Shown here: piece by piece, positions 10,541-19,752 of the stretch
Layout: each line of letters starts with the position of its first letter
Position numbering within the stretch: the stretch's first letter is position 1
DNA from: Flagellimonas beolgyonensis
GTDB taxonomy: Bacteria; Bacteroidota; Bacteroidia; Flavobacteriales; Flavobacteriaceae
NCBI RefSeq assembly: GCF_003992615.1
Contig: NZ_RZMY01000003.1
Location: 126,501 to 190,500, forward strand
DNA length: 64,000 nucleotides
Reading direction: 5' to 3'
Program-made: the position numbers and the translations under genes
Notes under the pieces: generated by a model
What the model saw: only the letters and a program-made list of their open reading frames with translations
The model's database searches: none
Told to the model about the DNA's origin: nothing

Positions 10541-10630
10541 GGAAATTTGATTTAAACATTAGATCAAGACAATAAGGGCACAAACGTGCCAGCCCAACCG
10601 TGTGGTCGGGAAAAATCAATCTATGCTAAA

Positions 10631-11020
10631 TCAAATGAGGAAGGTTTGATCCAGGATCTGTATGTCCCGTATCAAAGGAGGTGGATTGTAATCGTTGAAG
10701 TTATTGGGTTCTTCAGAATCCACTTCGATCAGATGAAAACAGGTCTGAACAAAGCTTACAATGAAAAGCTGTTGTTCTAAACTAATATCATTAAAGGAAA
10801 TTTTTAGGTCGTGCTGACCTTTAACCGTAAAAGTTTCATCGTTACAGCAGGATTTTTCCATATCCATGGACGACATTCCACAATCATCCGCATGGGAAAA
10901 AAGGGAAATATCCATAACCCTACCCATACAAATATGCTTGTCCACCGTCCAAGAAACTGTGGATGCGAGGACCAAAATGGCCATCAGGGAGGATAGGATT
11001 TGATGAAAAAACTGCTTCAT
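10631..11020 (-). CDS. HYC_CC_PP family protein (metal-operon small secreted protein)
   Basis: A 129-residue protein with an N-terminal hydrophobic segment (residues 6-27), then the conserved features for which the family is named: a DKHICMG motif, a Cys pair in KSCCND (around 58-59) and a C-terminal PPPLIRDIQILDQTFLI. In Bacteroidota this family is commonly found beside heavy-metal efflux genes; its activity is not known. It lies 90 nt upstream of cusA on the same strand and is probably the first gene of the operon. Periplasmic metal binding through the His/Cys residues is an inference. Confidence 0.85.
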   Translation of the reverse strand: MKQFFHQILSSLMAILVLASTVSWTVDKHICMGRVMDISLFSHADDCGMSSMDMEKSCCNDETFTVKGQHDLKISFNDISLEQQLFIVSFVQTCFHLIEVDSEEPNNFNDYNPPPLIRDIQILDQTFLI

Positions 11021-11104
11021 TTGACTACAAAACTACAAATTATCTTGTTTTATTGCTTTGCTTAACAGAAGATTATGTTTTTAAACGGTGTTAGTTTCCT
11101 TTCC

Positions 11105-11137
11105 TTTGTCGTACAAATGGACGAATCAATACATTTG
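11105..11137 (+). promoter_or_regulatory. Bacteroidota-type promoter for the GAF/fRMsr gene
   Basis: TTTG at 11105-11108 and TACATTTG at 11130-11137 match the Bacteroidota -33 (TTTG) and -7 (TAnnTTTG) boxes with a 21-nt spacer. The predicted transcript would begin only about 7-10 nt before the ATG at 11152. Confidence 0.6.
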
Positions 11138-11151
11138 CAAAAAACAATGCC

Positions 11152-11604
11152 ATGTTGACATCATTGGAACCCAAAGTGCTTGAAATTGTATCGGATAACA
11201 CCAAATCCGTGGACACTCGATTAGGTGAAATCTGTGAGTTGCTTCGCCGCAATGTAGATCATTACGATTGGGTAGGCTTCTATTTTAAAAACGGAGACAA
11301 GGAAGAATTGAAATTGGGTCCCTACGCCGGTGCGCCCACCGACCATACCATCATTCCATTTGGCAAGGGCATTTGTGGCCAGGTGGCATTGAGCAACCAA
11401 AACTTTGTAGTGCCCGATGTGGCTGCCCAGGACAATTACATCGCCTGCAGCATTACGGTTAAGGCAGAAATTGTGGTTCCCTTGTTCGTCAATGGGGAAA
11501 ATGTGGGACAAATAGACATCGATTCCAACACGCCCGACCCTTTTACGGAAGCCGATGAGCGCTTTTTGGAATTCATCAATCGGGAAGTGGCTAAAATTCT
11601 GTAA
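11152..11604 (+). CDS. msrC: GAF-domain free methionine-(R)-sulfoxide reductase
   Basis: A 150-residue single GAF domain of the YebR/fRMsr type, a cytosolic enzyme that reduces free methionine-(R)-sulfoxide to methionine. Conserved marks: DWVGFYF near residue 39, GPYAGAPT, GKGICGQ carrying one catalytic Cys (about residue 76), and YIACSITVKAEIVVPL carrying the second conserved Cys (about 98). The start fits a nearby promoter, and an upstream overlapping ATG is closed at once by TGA. It stands alone between the copper operon (divergent) and purH. Confidence 0.88.
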   Translation: MLTSLEPKVLEIVSDNTKSVDTRLGEICELLRRNVDHYDWVGFYFKNGDKEELKLGPYAGAPTDHTIIPFGKGICGQVALSNQNFVVPDVAAQDNYIACSITVKAEIVVPLFVNGENVGQIDIDSNTPDPFTEADERFLEFINREVAKIL

Positions 11605-11655
11605 AACTTAACGAAATTGTTGATAAACCGTTCGACTTTTTAGGTTGAAAACGAG

Positions 11656-11663
11656 TACTTTTG
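11656..11663 (+). promoter_or_regulatory. Possible -7 box for purH
   Basis: TACTTTTG matches the TAnnTTTG consensus 35 nt before the purH ATG. A convincing TTTG -33 box is not seen at the right spacing, so confidence is low. Confidence 0.4.
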
Positions 11664-11697
11664 TGCGCTTAATAATTTGATTAGTAAGACATAGAAG

Positions 11698-13227
11698 ATG
11701 ACTGCCAAAAAAGCCTCCGCCGCATTAATTTCAGTATTTCACAAAGATGGTTTGGAACCCATCGTAAAAAAATTGGACGAACTTGGTGTAACCCTTTATT
11801 CCACAGGGGGGACCGAGAAATTTATCCGTGATCTGGGCATCAATGTGGTGCCTGTTGAAGATGTGACCAGCTATCCTTCCATTTTGGGTGGCCGTGTAAA
11901 GACCTTGCACCCCAAAGTTTTCGGAGGAATCTTGAACCGACAGGACAATGAAAGTGACGTGGCCCAAATGCAGGAATTTGACATTCCGCAATTGGATATT
12001 GTGATCGTGGATCTATATCCCTTTGAAAAAACGGTGGCCAGTGGTGCTTCGGAGCAGGACATTATCGAAAAAATAGACATCGGAGGCATCTCCTTGATCC
12101 GTGCCGCTGCCAAAAACTTCAAGGATGTGCTTTGTGTATCCTCCATGGAGGACTACGCCGACTTTTTGAACGTGATCACCGAAGGGAACGGAACCACCAC
12201 CTTGGCAGATAGGAAACGATTTGCAACCAAGGCCTTCAATGTTTCATCCCACTACGATACGGCCATTTTCAATTATTTTAACCAAGATGGGGAAGAAACC
12301 ATATTGAAAATCAGCGAGACCAAAGGTCAAGTACTACGTTACGGTGAAAACCCACACCAAAAAGGGTATTTCTTTGGCGATTTTGATGCCATGTTCACCA
12401 AATTGCACGGCAAGGAATTATCTTACAACAACCTGTTGGATGTAGATGCGGCCGTGAACTTGATGCAAGAATTCAAGAACGATGATCCGACATTTGCCAT
12501 TTTAAAACACAACAATGCCTGTGGATTGGCAACACGAAGTTCCATCAAACAAGCGTATGTGGATGCTTTGGCAGGGGATCCCGTTTCTGCTTTCGGCGGC
12601 ATTTTGATTGCCAACACCGAAATTGACAAACCCACGGCAGAAGAAATCCACGAACTGTTCTGTGAAGTGGTGATCGCTCCAAGTTACTCCGATGAAGCGT
12701 TGGAGATATTAAAAGGCAAAAAGAACCGAATCATTTTGGTGCAAAACGAAGTTGCTCTTCCTGAAACTTTGGTGCGGACCTGTTTGAACGGCGTTTTGGT
12801 TCAGGGTAAAGATTCCAAAACCGATACCAAGGAAGATTTGACTCCTGCAACTGAAAAACAACCAACCCACGAAGAAATTGAAGATCTTTTGTTTGCTTCC
12901 AAATTGTGCAAACATACCAAGAGTAATACCATTGTTTTGGCCAAGAATAAGCAACTGTGTGCCAGTGGTACGGGACAGACTTCAAGGGTCGATGCTTTAA
13001 ACCAGGCCATCCAAAAGGCACAGTCCTTCAATTTTGACCTAAATGGTGCCGTTATGGCCAGTGATGCTTTCTTCCCATTCCCTGATTGTGTGGAGATTGC
13101 GGACACGGCAGGCATCAAAAGTGTGATCCAACCCGGCGGATCCATCAAGGACCAATTGAGCATCGATTATTGCAATGCCAATGGAATGTCCATGGTGATG
13201 ACAGGTACTAGACATTTTAAACATTAA
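11698..13227 (+). CDS. purH: Bifunctional AICAR formyltransferase / IMP cyclohydrolase
   Basis: A 509-residue cytosolic enzyme for the last two steps of de novo IMP synthesis. The N-terminal MGS-like IMP cyclohydrolase domain shows LYSTGGTEKFI and GGRVKTLHPKVFGGIL; the C-terminal AICARFT domain shows LRYGENPHQKGYF, LSYNNLLDVDAA, the catalytic-loop KHNNACGLA with Lys-His, and the end QPGGSIKDQL / MVMTGTRHFKH. Length and motifs are normal. It is followed by mreB after 55 nt, a gene order found in other Flavobacteriaceae. Confidence 0.97.
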   Translation: MTAKKASAALISVFHKDGLEPIVKKLDELGVTLYSTGGTEKFIRDLGINVVPVEDVTSYPSILGGRVKTLHPKVFGGILNRQDNESDVAQMQEFDIPQLDIVIVDLYPFEKTVASGASEQDIIEKIDIGGISLIRAAAKNFKDVLCVSSMEDYADFLNVITEGNGTTTLADRKRFATKAFNVSSHYDTAIFNYFNQDGEETILKISETKGQVLRYGENPHQKGYFFGDFDAMFTKLHGKELSYNNLLDVDAAVNLMQEFKNDDPTFAILKHNNACGLATRSSIKQAYVDALAGDPVSAFGGILIANTEIDKPTAEEIHELFCEVVIAPSYSDEALEILKGKKNRIILVQNEVALPETLVRTCLNGVLVQGKDSKTDTKEDLTPATEKQPTHEEIEDLLFASKLCKHTKSNTIVLAKNKQLCASGTGQTSRVDALNQAIQKAQSFNFDLNGAVMASDAFFPFPDCVEIADTAGIKSVIQPGGSIKDQLSIDYCNANGMSMVMTGTRHFKH

Positions 13228-13282
13228 TTTTAGTACTTTAGCCGATATTTTTTACCGTTAATCCGAAATAAGACACTTTTGT

Positions 13283-14311
13283 ATGGGATTTTTTGATTTC
13301 ATGACCGAGGAAATTGCCATTGACCTTGGTACTGCAAACACCCTGATCATCCACTTGGACAAAGTGGTTGTGGACAGCCCTTCCATTGTGGCCAGGGACC
13401 GTGTTTCAGGAAAAATTATCGCGGTGGGCCGCGAAGCCAATATGATGCAGGGGAAAACCCATGAAAACATCAAGACCATACGACCATTGAAGGATGGGGT
13501 AATTGCTGACTTTGATGCTTCTGAAAAGATGATCAACATGTTCATCAAGAACATTCCGGCATTAAAGAAAAAATGGTTTCCACCTGCCCTTCGCATGGTC
13601 ATTTGCATCCCATCAGGAATTACGGAAGTGGAAATGCGCGCGGTACGTGAATCTGCCGAACGCGTGAATGGCAAGGAAGTATATTTGATCCATGAGCCCA
13701 TGGCAGCTGCCATTGGTATCGGATTGGACATTATGCAGCCCAAAGGCAACATGATCGTTGATATCGGAGGGGGTACCACCGAAATCGCCGTGATTGCATT
13801 GGGTGGAATTGTTTGTGATAAATCGGTAAAAATTGCAGGTGATGTGTTCACCAACGACATCATCTATTACATGCGTACCCAGCACAACCTGTACGTGGGT
13901 GAAACCACTGCAGAAGCCATCAAAATTGAAATTGGTTCGGCCACGGAAGATCTTAAATCACCACCGGATGATAAAAGCATCCAAGGTCGGGATTTGTTGA
14001 CCGGAAAGCCAAAACAGGTTCAGGTATCCTACCGTGAAATTGCCAAGGCACTGGATAAGAGTATCTTACGAGTTGAAGATGCGGTAATGGAAACCCTGTC
14101 CCAAACCCCTCCGGAACTAGCTGCGGATATTTACAATACCGGTATTTACCTTGCTGGTGGCGGCTCCATGCTTCGAGGATTGGACAGAAGGCTATCCCAA
14201 AAAACAGATTTGCCGGTTTACATTGCAGAAGATCCATTGAGGGCCGTTGTTCGTGGAACGGGTATTGCACTTAAAAATTTGGAGCGCTACAAAAGTATTT
14301 TGATCAAATAA
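13283..14311 (+). CDS. mreB: Rod shape-determining actin homologue MreB
   Basis: A 342-residue bacterial actin that forms membrane-bound filaments guiding lateral-wall synthesis. Marks: N-terminal membrane-binding MGFFDFM, phosphate-1 AIDLGTANTLI, phosphate-2 VDIGGGTTEIAVIALGG, adenosine loop YLAGGGSMLRGLD. It is the first gene of the mreBCD-mrdA-rodA cluster (gaps 63, -8, 56 and -11 nt to the following genes). Confidence 0.98.
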   Translation: MGFFDFMTEEIAIDLGTANTLIIHLDKVVVDSPSIVARDRVSGKIIAVGREANMMQGKTHENIKTIRPLKDGVIADFDASEKMINMFIKNIPALKKKWFPPALRMVICIPSGITEVEMRAVRESAERVNGKEVYLIHEPMAAAIGIGLDIMQPKGNMIVDIGGGTTEIAVIALGGIVCDKSVKIAGDVFTNDIIYYMRTQHNLYVGETTAEAIKIEIGSATEDLKSPPDDKSIQGRDLLTGKPKQVQVSYREIAKALDKSILRVEDAVMETLSQTPPELAADIYNTGIYLAGGGSMLRGLDRRLSQKTDLPVYIAEDPLRAVVRGTGIALKNLERYKSILIK

Positions 14312-14374
14312 TACTGCCTTTTACGCAGTTCCATTATCTTAAGGGTGTCCAACCTTACATAACGATTCGATTGC

Positions 14375-15190
14375 ATGCAACGCATCATCAACTTTATTTT
14401 ACGTAATAGAAATGCTTTCCTATACGGGTTTCTTGCATTTATTTCGTTGGTGATGACCATTCGTTCGCATTCCTATCACCAATCCAAATTTTTCAATTCC
14501 TCCAAATGGCTTTCCGGAAGTATCTATGGTACAGGGGCAGACATTTCCTCCTATTTTGGGTTACGCGAAGAAAACAATCGGTTGCTGGAAGAAAATAAAC
14601 AATTGCGAAGATTGCTCTTCAACAGAGATGATGACAGTTTGCCCGTTTTGGATTCCACCCTTGTGAATTATGAGGTACTGAGTGCCAAATTGGTAAAGAA
14701 CAGCTATACCTCGCCCCGAAACTACCTCACAATTGATAAGGGAAAACTTGATGGGGTGCAACAAGATATGGGGGTAATAACCACCATGGGCATTCTGGGA
14801 ATTGTGGAAAATGTTTCAAAACATTACGCAACGGTTCAGAGTGTGCTCAACACCAAATCCAACATTAACGCAAAAATCAAAAACACCGAATATTTCGGTT
14901 CTTTGATTTGGGATGGAAGCGACTATACGGTAGCACAATTGATCGACATTCCCAGGCTGGTCCCATTGGTGGTGGGCGATACCATTGTTACTGGGGGAAT
15001 GTCCAGCATTTTTCCGGAAAACATACCCATTGGGATCATCAAAAAATACGATCTAAACGCCTCAAGGAGTTTTTACAATATCGATGTGGAGTTGTTCAAT
15101 GATATGGCCAACTTAAAAAATGTGTACCTTATTGAAAACAAGGACCGCAACGAAATCAAAACATTGGAAGCCATAACCACTAATGAATAA
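14375..15190 (+). CDS. mreC: Rod shape-determining protein MreC
   Basis: A 271-residue bitopic protein: TM helix near residues 11-28, a periplasmic coiled coil (REENNRLLEENKQLRRLLF, about 66-84) and a beta-rich C-terminal domain (NYLTIDKGKLDGVQQDMGV; VTGGMSSIFPENIPIG). It links MreB filaments to PBP2/RodA in the elongasome. Its stop overlaps the mreD start by 8 nt. Confidence 0.95.
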   Translation: MQRIINFILRNRNAFLYGFLAFISLVMTIRSHSYHQSKFFNSSKWLSGSIYGTGADISSYFGLREENNRLLEENKQLRRLLFNRDDDSLPVLDSTLVNYEVLSAKLVKNSYTSPRNYLTIDKGKLDGVQQDMGVITTMGILGIVENVSKHYATVQSVLNTKSNINAKIKNTEYFGSLIWDGSDYTVAQLIDIPRLVPLVVGDTIVTGGMSSIFPENIPIGIIKKYDLNASRSFYNIDVELFNDMANLKNVYLIENKDRNEIKTLEAITTNE

Positions 15191-15689
15191 CACCGTCTTC
15201 ATAAACATCTTTCGGTTTTTGCTATTGATTTTGGCCCAAGTGCTCATTTTCAACAACCTGAACTTTATGGGGTTCATCAATCCAATGGTGTACGTGATTT
15301 TTTTCTATTGGTATCCCATTAAGGCCAATAGGGCCCTCTTCATGGTGATTGCATTTTTTCTGGGCTTCATCATCGATATATTTTCCGATACCATGGCACT
15401 GAACACCTTGGCATCTTTGACTGTGGCTTATGCCAGACCTGTTTTAATGCGGTTTTGTTTCGGCGTAAACTATGAATTTCAAAACTTCAGTTTTAAAAAT
15501 ACCACCAACATTCAACGGGTCACTTTATTGGGTTTGATGATTTTGATCCATCATCTGATATTCTTTTCCCTTGAAATTTTAAGTATCGCCCATATCCTGT
15601 TAATTTTGAAAAAGGTTTTTGCAACAGGTATTGTAACTTTAGTGCTGTGTACCCTGTTCAGTTCACTATTTAGTCCAAAAACTGAATAA
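15183..15689 (+). CDS. mreD: Rod shape-determining protein MreD
   Basis: A 168-residue polytopic inner-membrane protein with about five hydrophobic helices and the family segment FLGFIIDIFSDTMALNTLAS in the middle. It works with MreC in the elongation complex. Recognition rests on the position between mreC and mrdA together with the hydrophobic profile and this motif. Confidence 0.92.
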   Translation: MNNTVFINIFRFLLLILAQVLIFNNLNFMGFINPMVYVIFFYWYPIKANRALFMVIAFFLGFIIDIFSDTMALNTLASLTVAYARPVLMRFCFGVNYEFQNFSFKNTTNIQRVTLLGLMILIHHLIFFSLEILSIAHILLILKKVFATGIVTLVLCTLFSSLFSPKTE

Positions 15690-15745
15690 ATTTGATACTG
15701 CGTCGTTGATATTATGAAAGTTAGGTTTTGTAAATTGGGTCTGAC

Positions 15746-17614
15746 ATGAAAAAACTGTTATTATCTTCTGTTGTTGTGCTGATAGGATTCACCTTTATCG
15801 CAAGGTTGTCCTATTTACAACTGTTCCGGTTTTCTCCAGATCAGATTTTGGACGATCCCGCCATTAAAAAGGTATACGATTATCCGGAACGCGGCTACAT
15901 TTATGATCGTGACGGAAAATTGTTGGTCGGGAACCAGCCAGCTTATGATGTTATGGTGATCCCAAGGGAAGTAAAACCTTTGGACACCTTGGAATTTTGT
16001 TCCCTTTTGGGCATCGATAAAGAAGACTTCATTTCCAAAATGAAGAAGGCACGCACTTATTCACCACGATTACCTTCGGTATTGGTTCCTCAACTTTCCA
16101 AGGAAGATTACGCCAAACTACAGGAGAAAATGCGCCATTTCACAGGCTTTTATATCCAAAAAAGATCGCTCCGCTATTACAACACCAACAGTGCCGCCAA
16201 TGTGCTGGGCTACATCAGTGAGGTAAATGAAGCTGACTTAAAAAACAATCCATATTACGTTGCAGGAGAATTAAAGGGGCGTACAGGTATCGAAAAACAA
16301 TATGAAGAAATCCTTCGCGGAAGAAAGGGTGTAAAGCACATTCAAAAAGACCGCTTCAACAGGGATATTGGTCCTTATAAGGAAGGGAAATTGGACACCC
16401 TGCCCAAGCAAGGACAGGAAATACACATTACTCTCGATAAGGAATTGCAGGAATATGGGGAAATGCTCATGCATGGTAAGCGTGGGGGTATAGTCGCCAT
16501 TGAGCCCAAAACAGGGGAAATCCTAGCCATGATTTCTGGACCTACCTATGACCCTGCCCTTTTGGTTGGCAGGCAACGTTCCAAAAATTACAGCAAACTC
16601 CATTACGACACCATTTCGAAACCGACATGGGACCGTTCCATTTTGGCGCAGCCCTCCCCAGGCTCCCCATTTAAAACACTGAACGCCCTTATCGGTCTGC
16701 AAGAGGGCGTGATCGATCCCAGCACCACATTTCGATGCTATCACGGATTTTACGTGGGTAATACGCTACGGGGCTGTCACTGTGGTGGGGGTGTTCGCAA
16801 TATGAACTCGGGCATCTATCAATCCTGTAATGCCTATTTCGCTGGGGTCTTCAGAAAAATCTATGACAAATACAAGACCACCGATGAAGGCATGGATGTT
16901 TGGGAAAAACACATGAAGAGTTTTGGTTTGGGTAATTATCTTGGGACCGATTTACCAACTGGTGCACCTGGTAGAATACCGGACAAGGAATACTACGACA
17001 AATGGTACGGGGATAATCGATGGGCTGCATCCACCATTATTTCCAACTCCATAGGGCAAGGTGAGATTGCGGCCACGCCACTACAATTGGCCAACATGAC
17101 CGCTGCCATTGCCAACAGAGGATACTTTTACACCCCTCATATTATTAAAAGTTTGGGCAATTCGGGCAGTATAGACCCCCGATATACCGAACCCAACTAT
17201 ACCACCATCGATCGCAAACATTTTGACCCTGTGATCAAGGGTATGGCCGATGTATACAATTATGGAACTGCCAAATGGCTAAAAATCCCTGGGATAGATA
17301 TTGCCGGAAAAACAGGAACGGTTGAAAATTATGTGAAAGTGAACGGGGAGCGCATGCAGCTTACAGACCATTCTGTTTTTGTAGCCTTCGCTCCGGTTGA
17401 AAATCCACAAATAGCATTGGCAGTTTATATTGAAAATGGTTATTATGGCGCCCGATACGCCGGACATATTGCCTCGTTGCTCATTGAAAAATATATTAAA
17501 GGCGAAATTACCCGAAAGGATTTGGAGAAACGGATGTTGGAGAAAACCTTGGAGCATGAATATGCCAAACCGTATAGTGGTGAACCGTTCAAGATAAACG
17601 AATATGTCTGGTAG
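15746..17614 (+). CDS. mrdA: Penicillin-binding protein 2 (elongasome transpeptidase)
   Basis: A 622-residue class B PBP that crosslinks peptidoglycan during elongation. N-terminal TM anchor, dimerisation domain (YPERGYIYDRDGKLL), then the transpeptidase domain with SxxK as SPFK at 307-310 (PGSPFK in place of the common PGSTFK), SxN as SCN, and KTG at 522-524 (GKTGTVEN). The loop RGCHCGGGV resembles the zinc-binding loop of PBP2 proteins. It overlaps rodA by 11 nt, consistent with a PBP2-RodA pair. Confidence 0.97.
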   Translation: MKKLLLSSVVVLIGFTFIARLSYLQLFRFSPDQILDDPAIKKVYDYPERGYIYDRDGKLLVGNQPAYDVMVIPREVKPLDTLEFCSLLGIDKEDFISKMKKARTYSPRLPSVLVPQLSKEDYAKLQEKMRHFTGFYIQKRSLRYYNTNSAANVLGYISEVNEADLKNNPYYVAGELKGRTGIEKQYEEILRGRKGVKHIQKDRFNRDIGPYKEGKLDTLPKQGQEIHITLDKELQEYGEMLMHGKRGGIVAIEPKTGEILAMISGPTYDPALLVGRQRSKNYSKLHYDTISKPTWDRSILAQPSPGSPFKTLNALIGLQEGVIDPSTTFRCYHGFYVGNTLRGCHCGGGVRNMNSGIYQSCNAYFAGVFRKIYDKYKTTDEGMDVWEKHMKSFGLGNYLGTDLPTGAPGRIPDKEYYDKWYGDNRWAASTIISNSIGQGEIAATPLQLANMTAAIANRGYFYTPHIIKSLGNSGSIDPRYTEPNYTTIDRKHFDPVIKGMADVYNYGTAKWLKIPGIDIAGKTGTVENYVKVNGERMQLTDHSVFVAFAPVENPQIALAVYIENGYYGARYAGHIASLLIEKYIKGEITRKDLEKRMLEKTLEHEYAKPYSGEPFKINEYVW

Positions 17615-18887
17615 AGGCCCGTTAGGTAGATTGGATTGGCTCACCGTTATCCTTTATGTCCTGCTGGTCTTTATTGGGTGGATCAATATTTATTCCACCT
17701 CTTTGAGCGATACCGACACTTCACTTTTTGACTTTTCCACGATGTACGGAAAGCAAATGTTATTTATCGGTTTGGCGTTCCTGGGCATTGTTTTCGTATT
17801 GTTTGTCGAATCGAACTTTTTTGAGCGTTTTGCATCCATTTTCTATGTTATTTCCATTGTGTTGTTGTTGGGACTTTTTGTTTTTGGAAAGACGATCGCC
17901 GGTGCGACTTCTTGGTATGACCTCGGCTTCTTCAACTTGCAACCATCGGAATTGGCAAAAGTTGCCACAGCGCTTGCCTTGGCCAAGTTTCTAAGTGATA
18001 TCCAGACCGATATTCGAACACGCAAGCACCAAATGTATGCGGTGATCATTATTTTATTGCCGGCCCTGCTTATTTTGCCTCAACCAGACCCTGGTAGTTC
18101 CCTGGTTTATTTTTCGTTGTTCTTTGTGCTTTTTAGGGAGGGATTTCCACTCTTTTATTTGGGACTATTGATTTTTATGGTCGTACTTTTTGCCACAACC
18201 CTAATGTTTGGAACCGTATGGGTGGTCCTTGGCATGATCACTTTGGCACTGCTGATGTATACGTTTAAACGGGCCTCGGTAAAAATTCCCATATTGCCCG
18301 TTTTGGGAACAATCGTTTTGGCCACCCTATTCTCCCTTTCGGTGAATTTTGTGTACGAAAATGTGTTTGAACAACGCCACCGAGACCGATTTGCCCTTTG
18401 GCTGGGATTGGAAAAAGACGAAAAGAAGTTGGAAGAAATCAAAAAAACCATCGGGTACAATACCTACCAGTCGGAAAAAGCTATCGAATCTGGTGGTTCT
18501 TTTGGAAAGGGATTTTTGGAAGGTACCCGAACCAAAGGCGACTTTGTACCTGCCCAGCACACCGATTATATTTTCAGTTCGGTTGGTGAGGAATGGGGCT
18601 TTTTGGGAACAACAACGGTAATTATTTTATTTACGGTTTTCTTTCTACGCTTGATACATATTGCAGAACGTCAAAAGAACGATTTTAGCCGCATGTACGG
18701 TTATGGGGTTATTTCGTTATTGGTGTTCCATTATTTTATCAATATCGGTATGGTGATCGGGCTATTGCCCACCATCGGGATTCCCCTACCCTTTTTTAGC
18801 TACGGTGGATCGGGACTTATATTTTTTAGCATGTTGCTGTTCATATTCCTAAAATTGGATTCGAACAGATTGAAAGATGGAATTTAA
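17604..18887 (+). CDS. rodA: RodA peptidoglycan glycosyltransferase (SEDS family)
   Basis: A 427-residue SEDS polymerase with about ten TM helices that makes glycan strands from lipid II with PBP2. Marks: SWYDLGFFNLQPSELAKVA near residue 100, PQPDPGSSLVY around 153, AQHTDYIFSSVGEEWGF near 315-331, and PTIGIPLPFFSYGGSG near the end. The start overlaps mrdA. The last 4 nt overlap the convergent nuclease gene on the other strand. Confidence 0.97.
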   Translation: MSGRGPLGRLDWLTVILYVLLVFIGWINIYSTSLSDTDTSLFDFSTMYGKQMLFIGLAFLGIVFVLFVESNFFERFASIFYVISIVLLLGLFVFGKTIAGATSWYDLGFFNLQPSELAKVATALALAKFLSDIQTDIRTRKHQMYAVIIILLPALLILPQPDPGSSLVYFSLFFVLFREGFPLFYLGLLIFMVVLFATTLMFGTVWVVLGMITLALLMYTFKRASVKIPILPVLGTIVLATLFSLSVNFVYENVFEQRHRDRFALWLGLEKDEKKLEEIKKTIGYNTYQSEKAIESGGSFGKGFLEGTRTKGDFVPAQHTDYIFSSVGEEWGFLGTTTVIILFTVFFLRLIHIAERQKNDFSRMYGYGVISLLVFHYFINIGMVIGLLPTIGIPLPFFSYGGSGLIFFSMLLFIFLKLDSNRLKDGI

Positions 18888-19687
18888 AATTTCCAACCTG
18901 TTTTGGAGACTCCCCTTTCCAATTTAGATTGCCAGTCTTCCGGTTGATTTTCAAAAAAATCGAGTCCGGTCTGTTCTTCCAACACATCTATAGGAACCAA
19001 AAAATCCTCCAAGGGCTTCTCGCTTTCTTGGGCGGGCATCAAGAACGCCAATACTTTTGGTGTATTCCCTTCAAGTCGTAAGACGATTTTATAGAACGCT
19101 TTTGGTACATCCACATCCTCATCACCAATCTCGTCCAAATCTTCATCCAGCACGCCTCCTGTGATTACCATCAAATCACCATATTGCTTGCACCAGTGCC
19201 TCACCTTTTGCTCCAAACGGTTCCAAATTCCGGCATTGAAATCCCTATCCTGTGGACTGATGTTACTGGTATAAAAGGTTTCGTTATAGGCATATTCTGA
19301 AAACCTTCGATCGCCAGCCGGACACAGATGCCCGCGATCATACCCTGAACCACGATAATTGCGCCAATCTGCTGATTTGGTCCGGACCTTTGGGTCCTCA
19401 ACAAAATAGGGGCGCCGTCGATCTTCATACGTCAAATGGCTTTTTTGAAGGGTATAGGCCACCCATTCGGCCTGCTCGTGCGGTTCACTGTACGACAACA
19501 TAAAATGGTTGTGCTTCACCACCTCCCCCGTAGTGGAACCGGGCAAATACGCTTCAGGAATTGCCATGTTTTCTTCTCCAATGGTTTTGGGATCGGAATA
19601 GGGTGCTGGGGTATAAAAATTCTCAAACAGCCAAAAGCCGACAATACAACAAATGATGAGAACCGTATAAAGGGTTTTTCTATTCAT
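18884..19687 (-). CDS. DNA/RNA non-specific endonuclease (membrane-anchored)
   Basis: A 267-residue beta-beta-alpha-metal nuclease of the NUC1/Serratia nuclease type. An N-terminal hydrophobic segment (about residues 6-26) is an anchor or uncleaved signal; the catalytic motif is DRGHLCPAGDRR (catalytic His), followed by FYTSNISPQDRDFNAGIWNRLE containing the Mg-binding Asn. The protein is probably exported, where it would degrade extracellular nucleic acid for nutrients. It is transcribed convergently to rodA. Confidence 0.9.
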   Translation of the reverse strand: MNRKTLYTVLIICCIVGFWLFENFYTPAPYSDPKTIGEENMAIPEAYLPGSTTGEVVKHNHFMLSYSEPHEQAEWVAYTLQKSHLTYEDRRRPYFVEDPKVRTKSADWRNYRGSGYDRGHLCPAGDRRFSEYAYNETFYTSNISPQDRDFNAGIWNRLEQKVRHWCKQYGDLMVITGGVLDEDLDEIGDEDVDVPKAFYKIVLRLEGNTPKVLAFLMPAQESEKPLEDFLVPIDVLEEQTGLDFFENQPEDWQSKLERGVSKTGWKF

Positions 19688-19752
19688 GTTGTCAAAATAC
19701 TAAGATTTGGGGTATCATCAACCCTCAAAAATAAACCATGGCTGGTAATTTT

